Shown: positions 42,087 to 50,265 of the stretch, one piece after another | Layout: the number at the start of each line of letters is the position of its first letter | How positions within the stretch are numbered: position 1 is the stretch's first letter | Assembly: GCA_017480095.1 (NCBI GenBank) | Contig: JAFVBG010000003.1 | Location: 62,001-126,000, forward strand | Direction of reading: 5' to 3' | Length of the DNA: 64,000 nt | Source of the DNA: Candidatus Saccharimonadota bacterium | Lineage (GTDB): Bacteria; Patescibacteriota; Saccharimonadia; Saccharimonadales; Saccharimonadaceae | The notes under the pieces: model-generated | Seen by the model: the letters and a program-made list of their open reading frames with translations, nothing else | Told to the model about the DNA's origin: nothing | The model's database searches: none | Made by a program: the position numbers and the translations under genes

Positions 42087-42112
42087 AATCCCCTTTTATT
42101 AGGGGATTTTTT
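42087..42112 (+). terminator. Terminator after rpmA
   Basis: AATCCCC-TTTTATTA-GGGGATT with TTTT. The next gene's -10 box follows at 42117. Confidence 0.85.
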
Positions 42113-42128
42113 GTGCTACAATATAAGC

Positions 42129-43958
42129 ATGAGTAATGTGCTAGTTGTTGGGAATATCTTGAAAGATGTTTATCTGCGTCTAGATGAGCGTCGGAATAAA
42201 TTTGAAATTGGCGAGGATGGAACACCTTGGCTCGATTTAGCTTTCAACGGTAGCACAACGAAGTTCTTTCGTCGTAGTGCGATTTATGGTGGTGCCGCAG
42301 TGGCGCTTGAGGTTTTGAATCGCTTTGGTCAAAATGCGCGGATTGCCGGTTCGAAGCTCGGCTTTGTGGATGGGGAAATTGTGCCGAACGGTCAGGAGGC
42401 GAAGGGCTATCGCTACATGCTCTGCCGGGGTAATCGCATTACTTACCTTACTTCCAACGACGCTGAGAATACTGAGTGGGTTAATCCGACCGAGCTGATT
42501 GATTGGATTTATTTTGACCGTGCTACTGGGGTGACAGACGAATTGATTGAGGGTCTGAAGAGTTTTCTTTCGATGTCCACCCATACGCGCGTGGCAGTTT
42601 ATCTTCCGCATGATGCAACCGATAAACACAAACAACTTTTGCAGTTTGCCGAGATGGTTTTTACCGATGGTAGTCTGAAGAAAGATGAGTTTAAGGGTGC
42701 GATTTGCGAGATTACCGATCGAGATATTACCCTCTCTGGCACGCGTCAGATTTGGCGGATTGAGCGTACGGATTTGATGACCCACTTGACTTGTCACTCG
42801 ATTATTGCAGCGAGTGTGTTTGGCGCACTCCTCTCTGGCAAATCGGTGCGTGATGCCCTGCTTTATGCAAAGGTGAATGTGGAGAACTCCACCCTGGCTG
42901 GCAGTTTGCCGATAGATAAGGTGGCAGAGATGGCGGCAAACCAGAAGTCCGACCAGATTGATATTTCGATGATTGCAGCTCAGTTAATGACGCCAGGTAA
43001 AGGTATTTTGGCGGCGGATGAAAGTGGCGGTTCGATTAAGAAGAAGTTTGCCCAGCTCAACATCCCAGATGACGAGCAGCATCGCCGGGATTATCGTAAT
43101 ATTTTCCTCTCGACGCCAGAGCTGGAACGTTACGTTTCGGGTGTGATTCTCTTTGATGAAACGACCAAACAGAAGTCTGATGATGGGCGTGATTTTGTCT
43201 CCTACTTGACTGCGCATGGGATTATTCCAGGGGTGAAAGTCGATCAGGGTTTGGTTAATTTTTCAAATTCGGACGAAAAGTATACCGAGGGTCTAGAGAA
43301 TCTGGCGGAGCGGCTAGCGGCGTATTATGATGCAGGCTTGCGCTTTGCGAAGTGGCGAGCAGCTTTTGAGATAAAAGTGAATCCCATCGGCATCGCCGAG
43401 AGCCCGACTGAGATGGCGATTCAGAAGAACGCTGAGATTTTGGCAGAGTATGCTAAGACTTGCCAGGCGGCGAATATCGTGCCGATTGTCGAGCCAGAAG
43501 TGGTCTACGATGGCAATTATACACTGGAACAGTCGATTGATATTACCTCGAAGATTCTCGACGCAGTATTTGATGAGCTATCAAAGCAAAATGTCTTGCT
43601 GGAAGGTTGTATTTTGAAGGTAAACATGGTGCTAGCTGGCAAAAAATATCCGATTCAGAGCTCTCCAGAAGAAGTTGGGCAGGCGACGGCGAATGTTTTG
43701 CGGGCACACGTGCCAGACCGTTTGGCGGGCGTAGTATTCCTCTCTGGTGGACAGTCGCCAGAACAAGCTACGGAAGATTTGCAAGAAGTGACGAACAATG
43801 GTCCATTCCCATGGCCAGTGACCTTCTCATTTGCACGTGCGTTGCAAGACCCAGCGCTCTTCTCGTGGCAAGGTAATAATGTGAATAAAGAAATCGCCCA
43901 ACTAGAGTTTAAGAAACGGCTAGTGGCGAATACTCAAGCACTTAAGAAGAATAAATAA
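42129..43958 (+). CDS. Fusion of a PfkB-like kinase domain with class I fructose-bisphosphate aldolase
   Basis: 609 residues from the leaderless ATG at 42129 (TACAAT plus six bases). Residues 1-~275 look like a PfkB sugar kinase (NVLVVGNILKDVYL, YGGAAVALEVLNRFGQ). The catalytic GAGD is replaced near 215-222 by THLTCHSI, so kinase activity is doubtful. From ~278 it is a class I aldolase (PGKGILAADESGGS, KWRAAFEI, VPIVEPEV). The Schiff-base lysine is K497 in LEGCILKVNMV (usual form KPNMV), with LSGGQSPEQAT after. The two halves correspond to consecutive glycolytic steps. Confidence 0.85.
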   Translation: MSNVLVVGNILKDVYLRLDERRNKFEIGEDGTPWLDLAFNGSTTKFFRRSAIYGGAAVALEVLNRFGQNARIAGSKLGFVDGEIVPNGQEAKGYRYMLCRGNRITYLTSNDAENTEWVNPTELIDWIYFDRATGVTDELIEGLKSFLSMSTHTRVAVYLPHDATDKHKQLLQFAEMVFTDGSLKKDEFKGAICEITDRDITLSGTRQIWRIERTDLMTHLTCHSIIAASVFGALLSGKSVRDALLYAKVNVENSTLAGSLPIDKVAEMAANQKSDQIDISMIAAQLMTPGKGILAADESGGSIKKKFAQLNIPDDEQHRRDYRNIFLSTPELERYVSGVILFDETTKQKSDDGRDFVSYLTAHGIIPGVKVDQGLVNFSNSDEKYTEGLENLAERLAAYYDAGLRFAKWRAAFEIKVNPIGIAESPTEMAIQKNAEILAEYAKTCQAANIVPIVEPEVVYDGNYTLEQSIDITSKILDAVFDELSKQNVLLEGCILKVNMVLAGKKYPIQSSPEEVGQATANVLRAHVPDRLAGVVFLSGGQSPEQATEDLQEVTNNGPFPWPVTFSFARALQDPALFSWQGNNVNKEIAQLEFKKRLVANTQALKKNK

Positions 43959-44114
43959 GATAGATTTAGCTACGCTTCCTCGCGCCTCTTGAAAAAAGTT
44001 AACTTTCAGTCAAGTTCCTCACGAAATTACCAGTTTCGTTCGTCACTTGTGAAAGTTAACTTTTTTCAAATAGGGCTCGTCGCTATCCGCTCGAATCTAT
44101 CTTATTTATTCTTC
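43946..44114. repeat. Large nested palindrome at the aldolase 3' end
   Basis: The outer arms 43946-43966 and 44094-44114 are 21 bp and perfectly complementary. The left arm includes the last codons and stop of the aldolase. The inner arms TTGAAAAAAGTTAACTTTCA (43989-44008) and its complement (44050-44069) are 20 bp and perfect. A smaller ACGAAA/TTTCGT hairpin lies at the centre. Confidence 0.88.
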
Positions 44115-44120
44115 GAAAAA

Positions 44121-44147
44121 GGTCTGGAGTAGTCTCCAGGCCTTTTT
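44121..44147. terminator. Bidirectional terminator
   Basis: GGTCTGGAG-TAGT-CTCCAGGCC with AAAAA on the left and TTTTT on the right, serving the convergent aldolase and rplY genes. Confidence 0.9.
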
Positions 44148-44155
44148 ATTCTAAA

Positions 44156-44830
44156 TTATTTGGATTCTTCGGCGTTTTCTTCAGGCTTAGAACCATTGTC
44201 GGAAGGAACGTCAGCAGCGTCAACGGCTTCTTTAGTGTCTTCAGCTTCACGAGCAGCAGCTTCGGCAGCTGGGTCATAGACGTTAGCTACGATTTGCTCT
44301 GGGTCGAGTTCCTTATCGGCGAGCTCTACGCCCTTTGGCAGAGGAAGATCTTTAATCATGATGCGATCTTCGCTAGTAGCAAGATTGGTTGCATCGACCA
44401 CGATTTCCTTTGGCAGGTCGGCAGGCTTGGCCTTGACGTCGATTTCTTCCATAACTTGAGAAAGAACAAGGTGAATTTTATTAGCCTCGGAAGCCTCGAA
44501 GTTGATAATGGTAATAGGAGTGGTGGCTTCGACAGCCTGGTCGGCGGAGACGGCCTGGAACTCAACATTGACAATCCGACGAGAGACTGGATTGAGGTCG
44601 ATATTCTTGACAAGAGCCATCTGGGTCTTACCCTCGATATCGAGGTCGAGCGTAGAGTGATAGCCAGCCGCAAGCAGGGCTTTCTCGGTTTCATTGTAAG
44701 CAGACTGAGCGAGAACAGGTTCACTTTTACCGCCATAGATAACAGAAGGGATGATCCCAGATTCGCGGAGAGCGCCTAATTTTTTGCCAGTCGCAGTGCG
44801 TTTTGCTAGAGTAAGCTTAATTTCTGACAT
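44156..44830 (-). CDS. rplY: 50S ribosomal protein L25/general stress protein Ctc
   Basis: 224 residues from ATG 44830 (MSEIKLTLAKRTATGKKLG), chosen because the family begins here and AAGGA precedes it. The N-terminal 5S-rRNA-binding domain is followed by the β-rich TL5/Ctc C-terminal domain (HLVLSQVMEEIDVKAKPADL, IMIKDLPLPKGV) and an acidic Ala/Glu tail. It is the longer, Ctc type rather than the ~95-residue E. coli L25. Confidence 0.93.
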   Translation of the reverse strand: MSEIKLTLAKRTATGKKLGALRESGIIPSVIYGGKSEPVLAQSAYNETEKALLAAGYHSTLDLDIEGKTQMALVKNIDLNPVSRRIVNVEFQAVSADQAVEATTPITIINFEASEANKIHLVLSQVMEEIDVKAKPADLPKEIVVDATNLATSEDRIMIKDLPLPKGVELADKELDPEQIVANVYDPAAEAAAREAEDTKEAVDAADVPSDNGSKPEENAEESK

Positions 44831-44944
44831 ATTATTCCTTATTATATATAAACTGGGGTCTATTATATCAAATTTTTGGGAAAAATGCAAGGGGTGGAGA
44901 GGTTGCAATTCTCCACCCGTCTATACCAGTAACATCTGTACGGT

Positions 44945-46441
44945 CTATTCCCTGCTCTTAATCAGTGGGAATGGCACGCCTTCGCGACCAGAGACGCCTT
45001 CGAGGAGCCAGAAATTGCGTTCACTGTTGCCCCAACCACAGGTCGGCGGCATACCGTATTCTAGCATTTCAACAAAGTCCATGTCGAGCATCTGAGCTTC
45101 TTCGTCGCCAGCATCGCGGGCGGCCTGCTGCTCGTTAAAGCGTTCATATTGATCAAGCGGATCATTGAGCTCGGAGAAACCATTTCCCATCTCTGTCCCA
45201 GCGATGATTGGGTGGAAGCGCTCGGTGACGAGCGGATTATCGGACTTCATCTTCGCCAGCGGCGAGAGGGCAGTCGGTTCTTCTACTAGCCAATATGGGC
45301 CGGCCGAAGTTTTGCGGATTAACTTCCAGACGGAATCAATCAGGCGGGCGTCAGAGGCAACTTCGAGAGTATGCTCTAGCGACTTGCGGGCGGCCTTATC
45401 ATTGCGGTCGGCAGAACTGTTGAAATCATCCAGCAGGATTTGTTTTAGCTGCTCGCGGTCAGGATGAAAGACGTCAACATTGTATTTTTCTTTCAAAAGC
45501 TCAGAGTATTTGACGCGTGGCCACTTCTGGTCGAGGTTGATTTCAAAGCCACCCACGTTGAACTGGAGTGTACCCCAAGTCTCTTTGGCGACATATTTTA
45601 TCATCTCTTCGTAGAGGTTCATGCCGTCTTCGTAGTTATCGTAAGCCGAATAGCTTTCAAAGGCGATATGCTCTGGCAGGTGCTCATCGTCCACCCCCTC
45701 ATTACGGAAGCGTGGGCCAATATCAAAGACTTTCTCAAAGCCAGCGCCGATTAGGCGTTTAAGCGGTAGCTCGTGCGAAATGCGAAGGTAAAAATCTTCA
45801 TCAAGTGCGTCCATGTGCGTGACAAAAGGATTAGCATCAGCGCCACCAGTGGTATGTTCAAGCACTGGTACATTGATTTCAATAAAGCCGTGGTCCACCA
45901 TGAATTTGCGGGTGGCGGCCCAGAACTTGCTGCGGCGCACCATGCGTTCGCGTACTTCGAGATTGACGTTCATGTCAACGTAGCGGCGGCGATAACGTTC
46001 TTCTTTGTTGGTGAAGCCATCGCGTCCTGGGAGCGGACGGAGAGATTTAGTCAGCAGGCGGACTTGATTAGAGAAGACGGAGATTTCGCCAGTGCTGGAC
46101 TTAGCAACTTGGCCGGTAGCCTCGATGAAGTCACCGTTGTCGAGTAGCTTCAAGAGCTTCGTATTGAATAAACCAGGTTGCTCATCTTCTTGCTGCATGA
46201 AGATCTGGACTTCATCGGTATAATCGCGGATACGCACGAAAGCAAGCTTGCCGAAAGAGCGAATAGCCGTGATGCGTCCAGCCACAGTAACGGTCTTACC
46301 TTCCATAGCATCAAAATCACTAGTGACGGTACTAATCTTAGTGTCGCGGTGAGATTTGGATGGATACGGATCAATGCCACGGGCTTTAATGTCTTGAAGT
46401 TTGCGTAGGCGTTCGTCTCTATAATCGGCTAAAGTTGTCAT
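44945..46441 (-). CDS. lysS: Lysyl-tRNA synthetase, class II
   Basis: 498 residues from ATG 46441 (MTTLADYRDERLRKLQDIK). TATAAT ends six bases upstream, so a longer upstream reading is not supported. The OB anticodon-binding domain (GKTVTVAGRITAIRSFGKLAF) is followed by motif 2 (FRNEGVDDEHLPEH) and motif 3 (MLEYGMPPTCGWG). GVSGREGVPFPLIKSRE ends the protein. Divergent from the exported protein at 46553, whose promoter overlaps. Confidence 0.96.
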   Translation of the reverse strand: MTTLADYRDERLRKLQDIKARGIDPYPSKSHRDTKISTVTSDFDAMEGKTVTVAGRITAIRSFGKLAFVRIRDYTDEVQIFMQQEDEQPGLFNTKLLKLLDNGDFIEATGQVAKSSTGEISVFSNQVRLLTKSLRPLPGRDGFTNKEERYRRRYVDMNVNLEVRERMVRRSKFWAATRKFMVDHGFIEINVPVLEHTTGGADANPFVTHMDALDEDFYLRISHELPLKRLIGAGFEKVFDIGPRFRNEGVDDEHLPEHIAFESYSAYDNYEDGMNLYEEMIKYVAKETWGTLQFNVGGFEINLDQKWPRVKYSELLKEKYNVDVFHPDREQLKQILLDDFNSSADRNDKAARKSLEHTLEVASDARLIDSVWKLIRKTSAGPYWLVEEPTALSPLAKMKSDNPLVTERFHPIIAGTEMGNGFSELNDPLDQYERFNEQQAARDAGDEEAQMLDMDFVEMLEYGMPPTCGWGNSERNFWLLEGVSGREGVPFPLIKSRE

Positions 46442-46460
46442 ACAGATATTATACCACATA

Positions 46461-46489
46461 TTGACAAAAAAGACAATCTGTGGTATAAT
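46461..46489 (+). promoter_or_regulatory. Consensus promoter of the exported protein at 46553
   Basis: TTGACA (46461-46466), 17 bp, TATAAT (46484-46489). The ~57-nt leader holds a GCCTC/GAGGC hairpin and AGGAGGT before the ATG. Confidence 0.85.
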
Positions 46490-46552
46490 AAGGGTACGTA
46501 TTGTTCCCCGCCTCATCAGAGGCGAGACCAAAGAACTTTAGGAGGTGTTATC

Positions 46553-47650
46553 ATGAGGAAATTCGTAAACGAACTCGCAAAATTTGTTACTCGCTTAACT
46601 GCTGGAATGGTAGTGGGCATCATAGCGGTCGTCATGGCCGTGATATGCCTCATTGCGCTACCAGCGCGCGCGGAATCGTCAGAGCCTGGCGACGAGCTGG
46701 AGATTACCGAGACGACCTTCATCTGGCGTGCTTCTGGTTGTGCCAGTGAAGATGCGCGCAACTTGGCGTATGACTACAATGCTGATGTGTGGGATGGTTA
46801 CCTTATCTATTCATCAGACGGTAAGCATATTGCCAGTGTGAATCAGGAGACCGGTCGTATTTGGATTGACAATCAGGATACGGCTTACTCTGTGGACTAC
46901 AAGTATGCCGCGGGAGAGTTTCTCCTGCGGACGGCAGACGGCTCTTACTTACGGGATCCGCGCTCCGGGCAGATTACGCTCTATAAAGGTGGCATAGAAG
47001 TCGCCAAAGTGGAGAGTGTCGAACAGCCAGAACCAAAGGCGGCCGAACCCTTGAAGCTCGGAGACGAGAAGCTGTTTCACATTCTACAAGATGCTTATTA
47101 TGATAAGACTTGGAATGGGCAGAACATCGAAGTTTCGAGCTTGCCTTGTGGCTGGTCACGCACAAACGAGTATAGGGGCATTTTCGCTAAAATAGCGTAT
47201 AACGACGTCGTATTCGTCAATAATACTCCAGCGTTTCACCTCGGCTCAAACCGGGCGTGGAAGATTGCCTACACTACCGATGGCTACGACATCCGTCACG
47301 AGTATGTTCAGACCTATGCTAAGACGATTTTTACCCTAGACGGGCGAGAAATTCGTGGCGAAAGTTTGAATCATTACGTCTCAGCCGGAGCGATTGACTG
47401 TTTACATCTGCACGTGCAGATTCCGAGTGGTGGCAAACCAGCTCTGGTGCGGGCTTACAGTAACTATCTGGTCATTTTCACACTAGAGAAGCTAGTGGAT
47501 AATGATAAGGTTTACGAAGTCTATCAGACTGTGCCGGGCGACGAAATCAAGCTCATCGCAGAGAACGTCGTCACGGTCGAGCCAGAGTGGAACGGCATTG
47601 CTTTGACCTATGTGAACGGTTCGTCTCATTTTCTGCAACTGATTGATTAA
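46553..47650 (+). CDS. Exported or membrane-anchored protein of unknown function
   Basis: 365 residues. A long hydrophobic N-terminal segment (residues ~17-38, AGMVVGIIAVVMAVICLI) ends in LPARAESS, a likely signal-peptidase site. The mature part is β-rich with short repeats of the form YLIYSSDGKHIASVNQETG and FLLRTADGSYLRDP, suggestive of β-propeller or YD-like strands, with two Cys pairs possible. I recognise no family. AGGAGGT is seven bases before ATG, and a terminator follows the stop. Confidence 0.8.
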   Translation: MRKFVNELAKFVTRLTAGMVVGIIAVVMAVICLIALPARAESSEPGDELEITETTFIWRASGCASEDARNLAYDYNADVWDGYLIYSSDGKHIASVNQETGRIWIDNQDTAYSVDYKYAAGEFLLRTADGSYLRDPRSGQITLYKGGIEVAKVESVEQPEPKAAEPLKLGDEKLFHILQDAYYDKTWNGQNIEVSSLPCGWSRTNEYRGIFAKIAYNDVVFVNNTPAFHLGSNRAWKIAYTTDGYDIRHEYVQTYAKTIFTLDGREIRGESLNHYVSAGAIDCLHLHVQIPSGGKPALVRAYSNYLVIFTLEKLVDNDKVYEVYQTVPGDEIKLIAENVVTVEPEWNGIALTYVNGSSHFLQLID

Positions 47651-47655
47651 CATCA

Positions 47656-47682
47656 ATCCCCCTCTTACGAGGGGGATTTTTC
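47656..47682 (+). terminator. Terminator
   Basis: ATCCCCCTC-TTAC-GAGGGGGAT followed by TTTT. Confidence 0.92.
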
Positions 47683-47734
47683 TAAATCATGATATTGCTA
47701 GATGTTCTTTGGGCAGCAATATCAGTCAAGGTGA

Positions 47735-48181
47735 CTAGGCGATTTCGAGAATCTTGCCAGTTTTACCGTTTGGTAGGGTGAACTCGTCCCCCACTTTGCG
47801 GCCGAGCATGGCTTTGCCGATTGGGGATTGGTCAGAAATCCGCTTGGCGGCAGGGTCGGCCTCAACTGGACCAACAATCGAGTATTCAACTTCTTTACCA
47901 CCAAGCTCAATCTTGACCGTTGCGCCAATGCCGACGGTACTTTTAGTCCCAGAGCGGATGATTTTAGCGTTTTTTAGGGTTTCTTCGATTTCGAGAATGC
48001 GATTTTCGACCATTTTTTGTTCGGCACGAGCGTCGGTATATTCCTGATTCTCAGAAAGATCACCAAAAGCACGGGCGGTAGCTAGACGCTCGGCGATTTG
48101 TGGGCGCTGAGCGGTGAGTTCGGCAAGCTCCTTTTCGAGGGCGGCTTTACCGTCTTTGGTCAGACTAACAGTCTTCTTCAT
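47735..48181 (-). CDS. greA: Transcription elongation factor GreA
   Basis: 148 residues from ATG 48181 (MKKTVSLTKDG), preceded by GAGGAC. An in-frame ATG at 48196 is also possible. The N-terminal coiled coil carries ARAFGDLSENQEYTDAR, with the acidic tip residues that reach the RNA polymerase active site. The C-terminal FKBP-like domain (SIVGPVEADPAAKRISDQSP, IGKAMLGRKVGDEF) is complete. It rescues backtracked polymerase. proS ends 26 bp upstream, so both are on one strand but separated by a -10-like TATAAT. Confidence 0.95.
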   Translation of the reverse strand: MKKTVSLTKDGKAALEKELAELTAQRPQIAERLATARAFGDLSENQEYTDARAEQKMVENRILEIEETLKNAKIIRSGTKSTVGIGATVKIELGGKEVEYSIVGPVEADPAAKRISDQSPIGKAMLGRKVGDEFTLPNGKTGKILEIA

Positions 48182-48206
48182 AGCGAGAGTCCTCATTTAT
48201 AACTTA

Positions 48207-49436
48207 TTATAGATTATCACAAAAGTTTTCAAAGCGCAATAGTTTTGTTTCGCCAGTTTTGCGATTAGTAAACTCTACCTCACCACTAGCCAAAGTCTTA
48301 TCAGAAATAACTACGCGATATGGCATACCCATGAGATCAGCATCGGCAAATTTGGCTCCTGGACGCATATCACGGTCGTCTAGCAAGATTTCTGCTGGAT
48401 GCTTGGCTTCTAGCTCGGCAGCAGTCTTAGAGCCTTCCTCGCCAATACCGATAATATGATATTTATATGGTGCGACATTTTCTGGCCAGACTAAGCCTTT
48501 GTCGTCGAGAAACTTCTCGGCAATCACGCCCATCACGCGGGAAACGCCAATGCCATAGCAGCCCATATAGACGATTTGCTCCTTATTCTCTTTATCGGTG
48601 AATTTGAGGCCGAGTGGTTCGGAGTATTTATATTTCAAGGTAAAGATATTCCCCACCTCGGCGGCGTTTTCGGACTGCAAATCTTCTTTTTTGAGTCCAA
48701 ATTCGTCTAGGACTTCTGGTAATAGGACTTCTTCGTTCAAAACGACGCTTTTGTCTTTATTATAATATACGGTATCTTCGCCAACTGGGAGTAGAGTCTG
48801 AAATTCGTGACTAAACTTGGCAAAAATCCCGCCCGAAGCGAAGGTCTGGTAGGTGCAGTCGCCAATGCCACAACGCTCGTAGATACGAGCATAGGCTTTT
48901 TCGACCTCATGGTAGAAGGCGTTATGAGTCTCCTCGTCGGCACAGAAGGAATAGAGGTCTTTCATCAGGAACTCGCGCGTGCGCATGATACCAGATTTAG
49001 CACGGAGCTCGTTGCGGAACTTAGTCTGGAACTGATAGGCGTAAATCGGCAAGTCTTTATAACTTTTGACGTAAGATTTCATCAGGTTGGTGATAGGTTC
49101 TTCGTGAGTTGGAGCTAGGCCTAGTTCGCCGCCAGCCGAAAGTGCAGTTTTGAACCAAATATCGACCTGCTGGTCGCTCCAGCGGTTAGTTTTTTGCCAT
49201 AATTCTGGATTTTGGAGTGCGGTAAGCTGGAGTTCTTGACAACCGATAGCGTTTAGCTCTTCGCGGATGATGTGTTTGATGTTTTCAAGCACGCGCAGGC
49301 CCAGAGGGAGAAAATCATAGACTCCGGCTAGCTCCTTATGAACGTAGCCAGCACGGATTAAGGCCTTAGCAGAAGCGGCAGTCTCGTCGGCAGGAGTGTC
49401 GCGCAGGGTTTTGACAAAAGAATTCGATAGTTTCAT
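48207..49436 (-). CDS. proS: Prolyl-tRNA synthetase, short form
   Basis: 409 residues. The class II core (motif 2 FRNELRAKSGIMRTREFLMKD; motif 3 CYGIGVSRVMGVIAE) and the C-terminal anticodon-binding domain are present. The ~180-residue INS editing domain of the E. coli enzyme is absent; only a short stretch (ENAAEVGNIFTLKYKYSEP) lies between motifs 2 and 3. Mischarged Ala-tRNA-Pro would thus need another editor or go uncorrected. TATAAT is seven bases before ATG (leaderless). Confidence 0.94.
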   Translation of the reverse strand: MKLSNSFVKTLRDTPADETAASAKALIRAGYVHKELAGVYDFLPLGLRVLENIKHIIREELNAIGCQELQLTALQNPELWQKTNRWSDQQVDIWFKTALSAGGELGLAPTHEEPITNLMKSYVKSYKDLPIYAYQFQTKFRNELRAKSGIMRTREFLMKDLYSFCADEETHNAFYHEVEKAYARIYERCGIGDCTYQTFASGGIFAKFSHEFQTLLPVGEDTVYYNKDKSVVLNEEVLLPEVLDEFGLKKEDLQSENAAEVGNIFTLKYKYSEPLGLKFTDKENKEQIVYMGCYGIGVSRVMGVIAEKFLDDKGLVWPENVAPYKYHIIGIGEEGSKTAAELEAKHPAEILLDDRDMRPGAKFADADLMGMPYRVVISDKTLASGEVEFTNRKTGETKLLRFENFCDNL

Positions 49437-49449
49437 GCACTACATTATA

Positions 49450-50265
49450 TCATAAACCTAGGGTAAAGAGAAGTAAGAATGCTATCGTATTCTTTAAGAC
49501 ATGGAGCAGGATGCCGGCGTAGATGGTGCCGGTGATTTCGCGGAGGAAACAGGCAGCCGCGCCCATCGCACCAACGGTGAGCGCTACGTTCCACTGTCCA
49601 TGCATGAGCCCAAAGAAGATAGCATTGAGGATAATCGCGAAGAAGGCGCCGAGTTTGGTGCGCTGTTTGCCATAGAGCCAACCGCGGAAAAGGAGTTCTT
49701 CGGCGATTGGCGCCACGATACAAATGGCGACGAAGGCATAAATCCGATCTAATCCCATGATGGTGGTGGAGTAGCCGATTTCTTGTGTCTGTTCGGCGTT
49801 GAACCAAGGGAAAATGGCAGAAAATATTGCGGTGAGTAGCGCCCCAATGATTAGTGCGACGACAAAAGCGATTGGTGCCAGCCCAATGTCCGTCCAAGTC
49901 GGTAGTCCAGTCAGACCAAGGCTATCGCGGGTGTTTTTCTGCGCTAGAGTGAGGGGGTCTTTTTGGGCAACTTTTTGCAGGGATTTTATTTTTTCTACGG
50001 CTTGAGCGAGTTTTGGCAACAAGAATAAGATTAATGCTACGGCGCTAATGTAGGTAATGGCTTGATAAACGGTAGTCCAGACCGGTAGGGTGATTTTATC
50101 ACGCAGGATGATAGCCATAATAAACGACACGACGAAGGCCGAAAGGAAGATGCTGGCATAAATCAAGGCGAAAAGTGCTACTGAGAAGAGCGTTTGCCAG
50201 CCCAAATTCTTTGCGATTTTGCTGAATTTTTGTGATTTTTTCTGTGTGGAGTCTTTTTTACTCAT
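49450..50265 (-). CDS. CPBP family intramembrane metalloprotease
   Basis: 271 residues, polytopic with about seven to eight spans. The catalytic motifs of the ABI/CPBP family are present: EELLFRGWLYG near residue 180 and FFGLMHGQWN near 215. The family includes Rce1-like prenyl-protein proteases and bacteriocin-immunity proteins. It starts right after the stop of the site-2 protease gene, so the two membrane proteases form one operon, suggesting a shared role in membrane proteolysis. Confidence 0.9.
   Translation of the reverse strand: MSKKDSTQKKSQKFSKIAKNLGWQTLFSVALFALIYASIFLSAFVVSFIMAIILRDKITLPVWTTVYQAITYISAVALILFLLPKLAQAVEKIKSLQKVAQKDPLTLAQKNTRDSLGLTGLPTWTDIGLAPIAFVVALIIGALLTAIFSAIFPWFNAEQTQEIGYSTTIMGLDRIYAFVAICIVAPIAEELLFRGWLYGKQRTKLGAFFAIILNAIFFGLMHGQWNVALTVGAMGAAACFLREITGTIYAGILLHVLKNTIAFLLLFTLGL

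Noticed and set aside
43959-44155. Missed gene or insertion sequence between the aldolase and rplY
   Set aside because: The stretch is wholly accounted for by the nested palindrome and terminator. There is no transposase frame and no target-site duplication.
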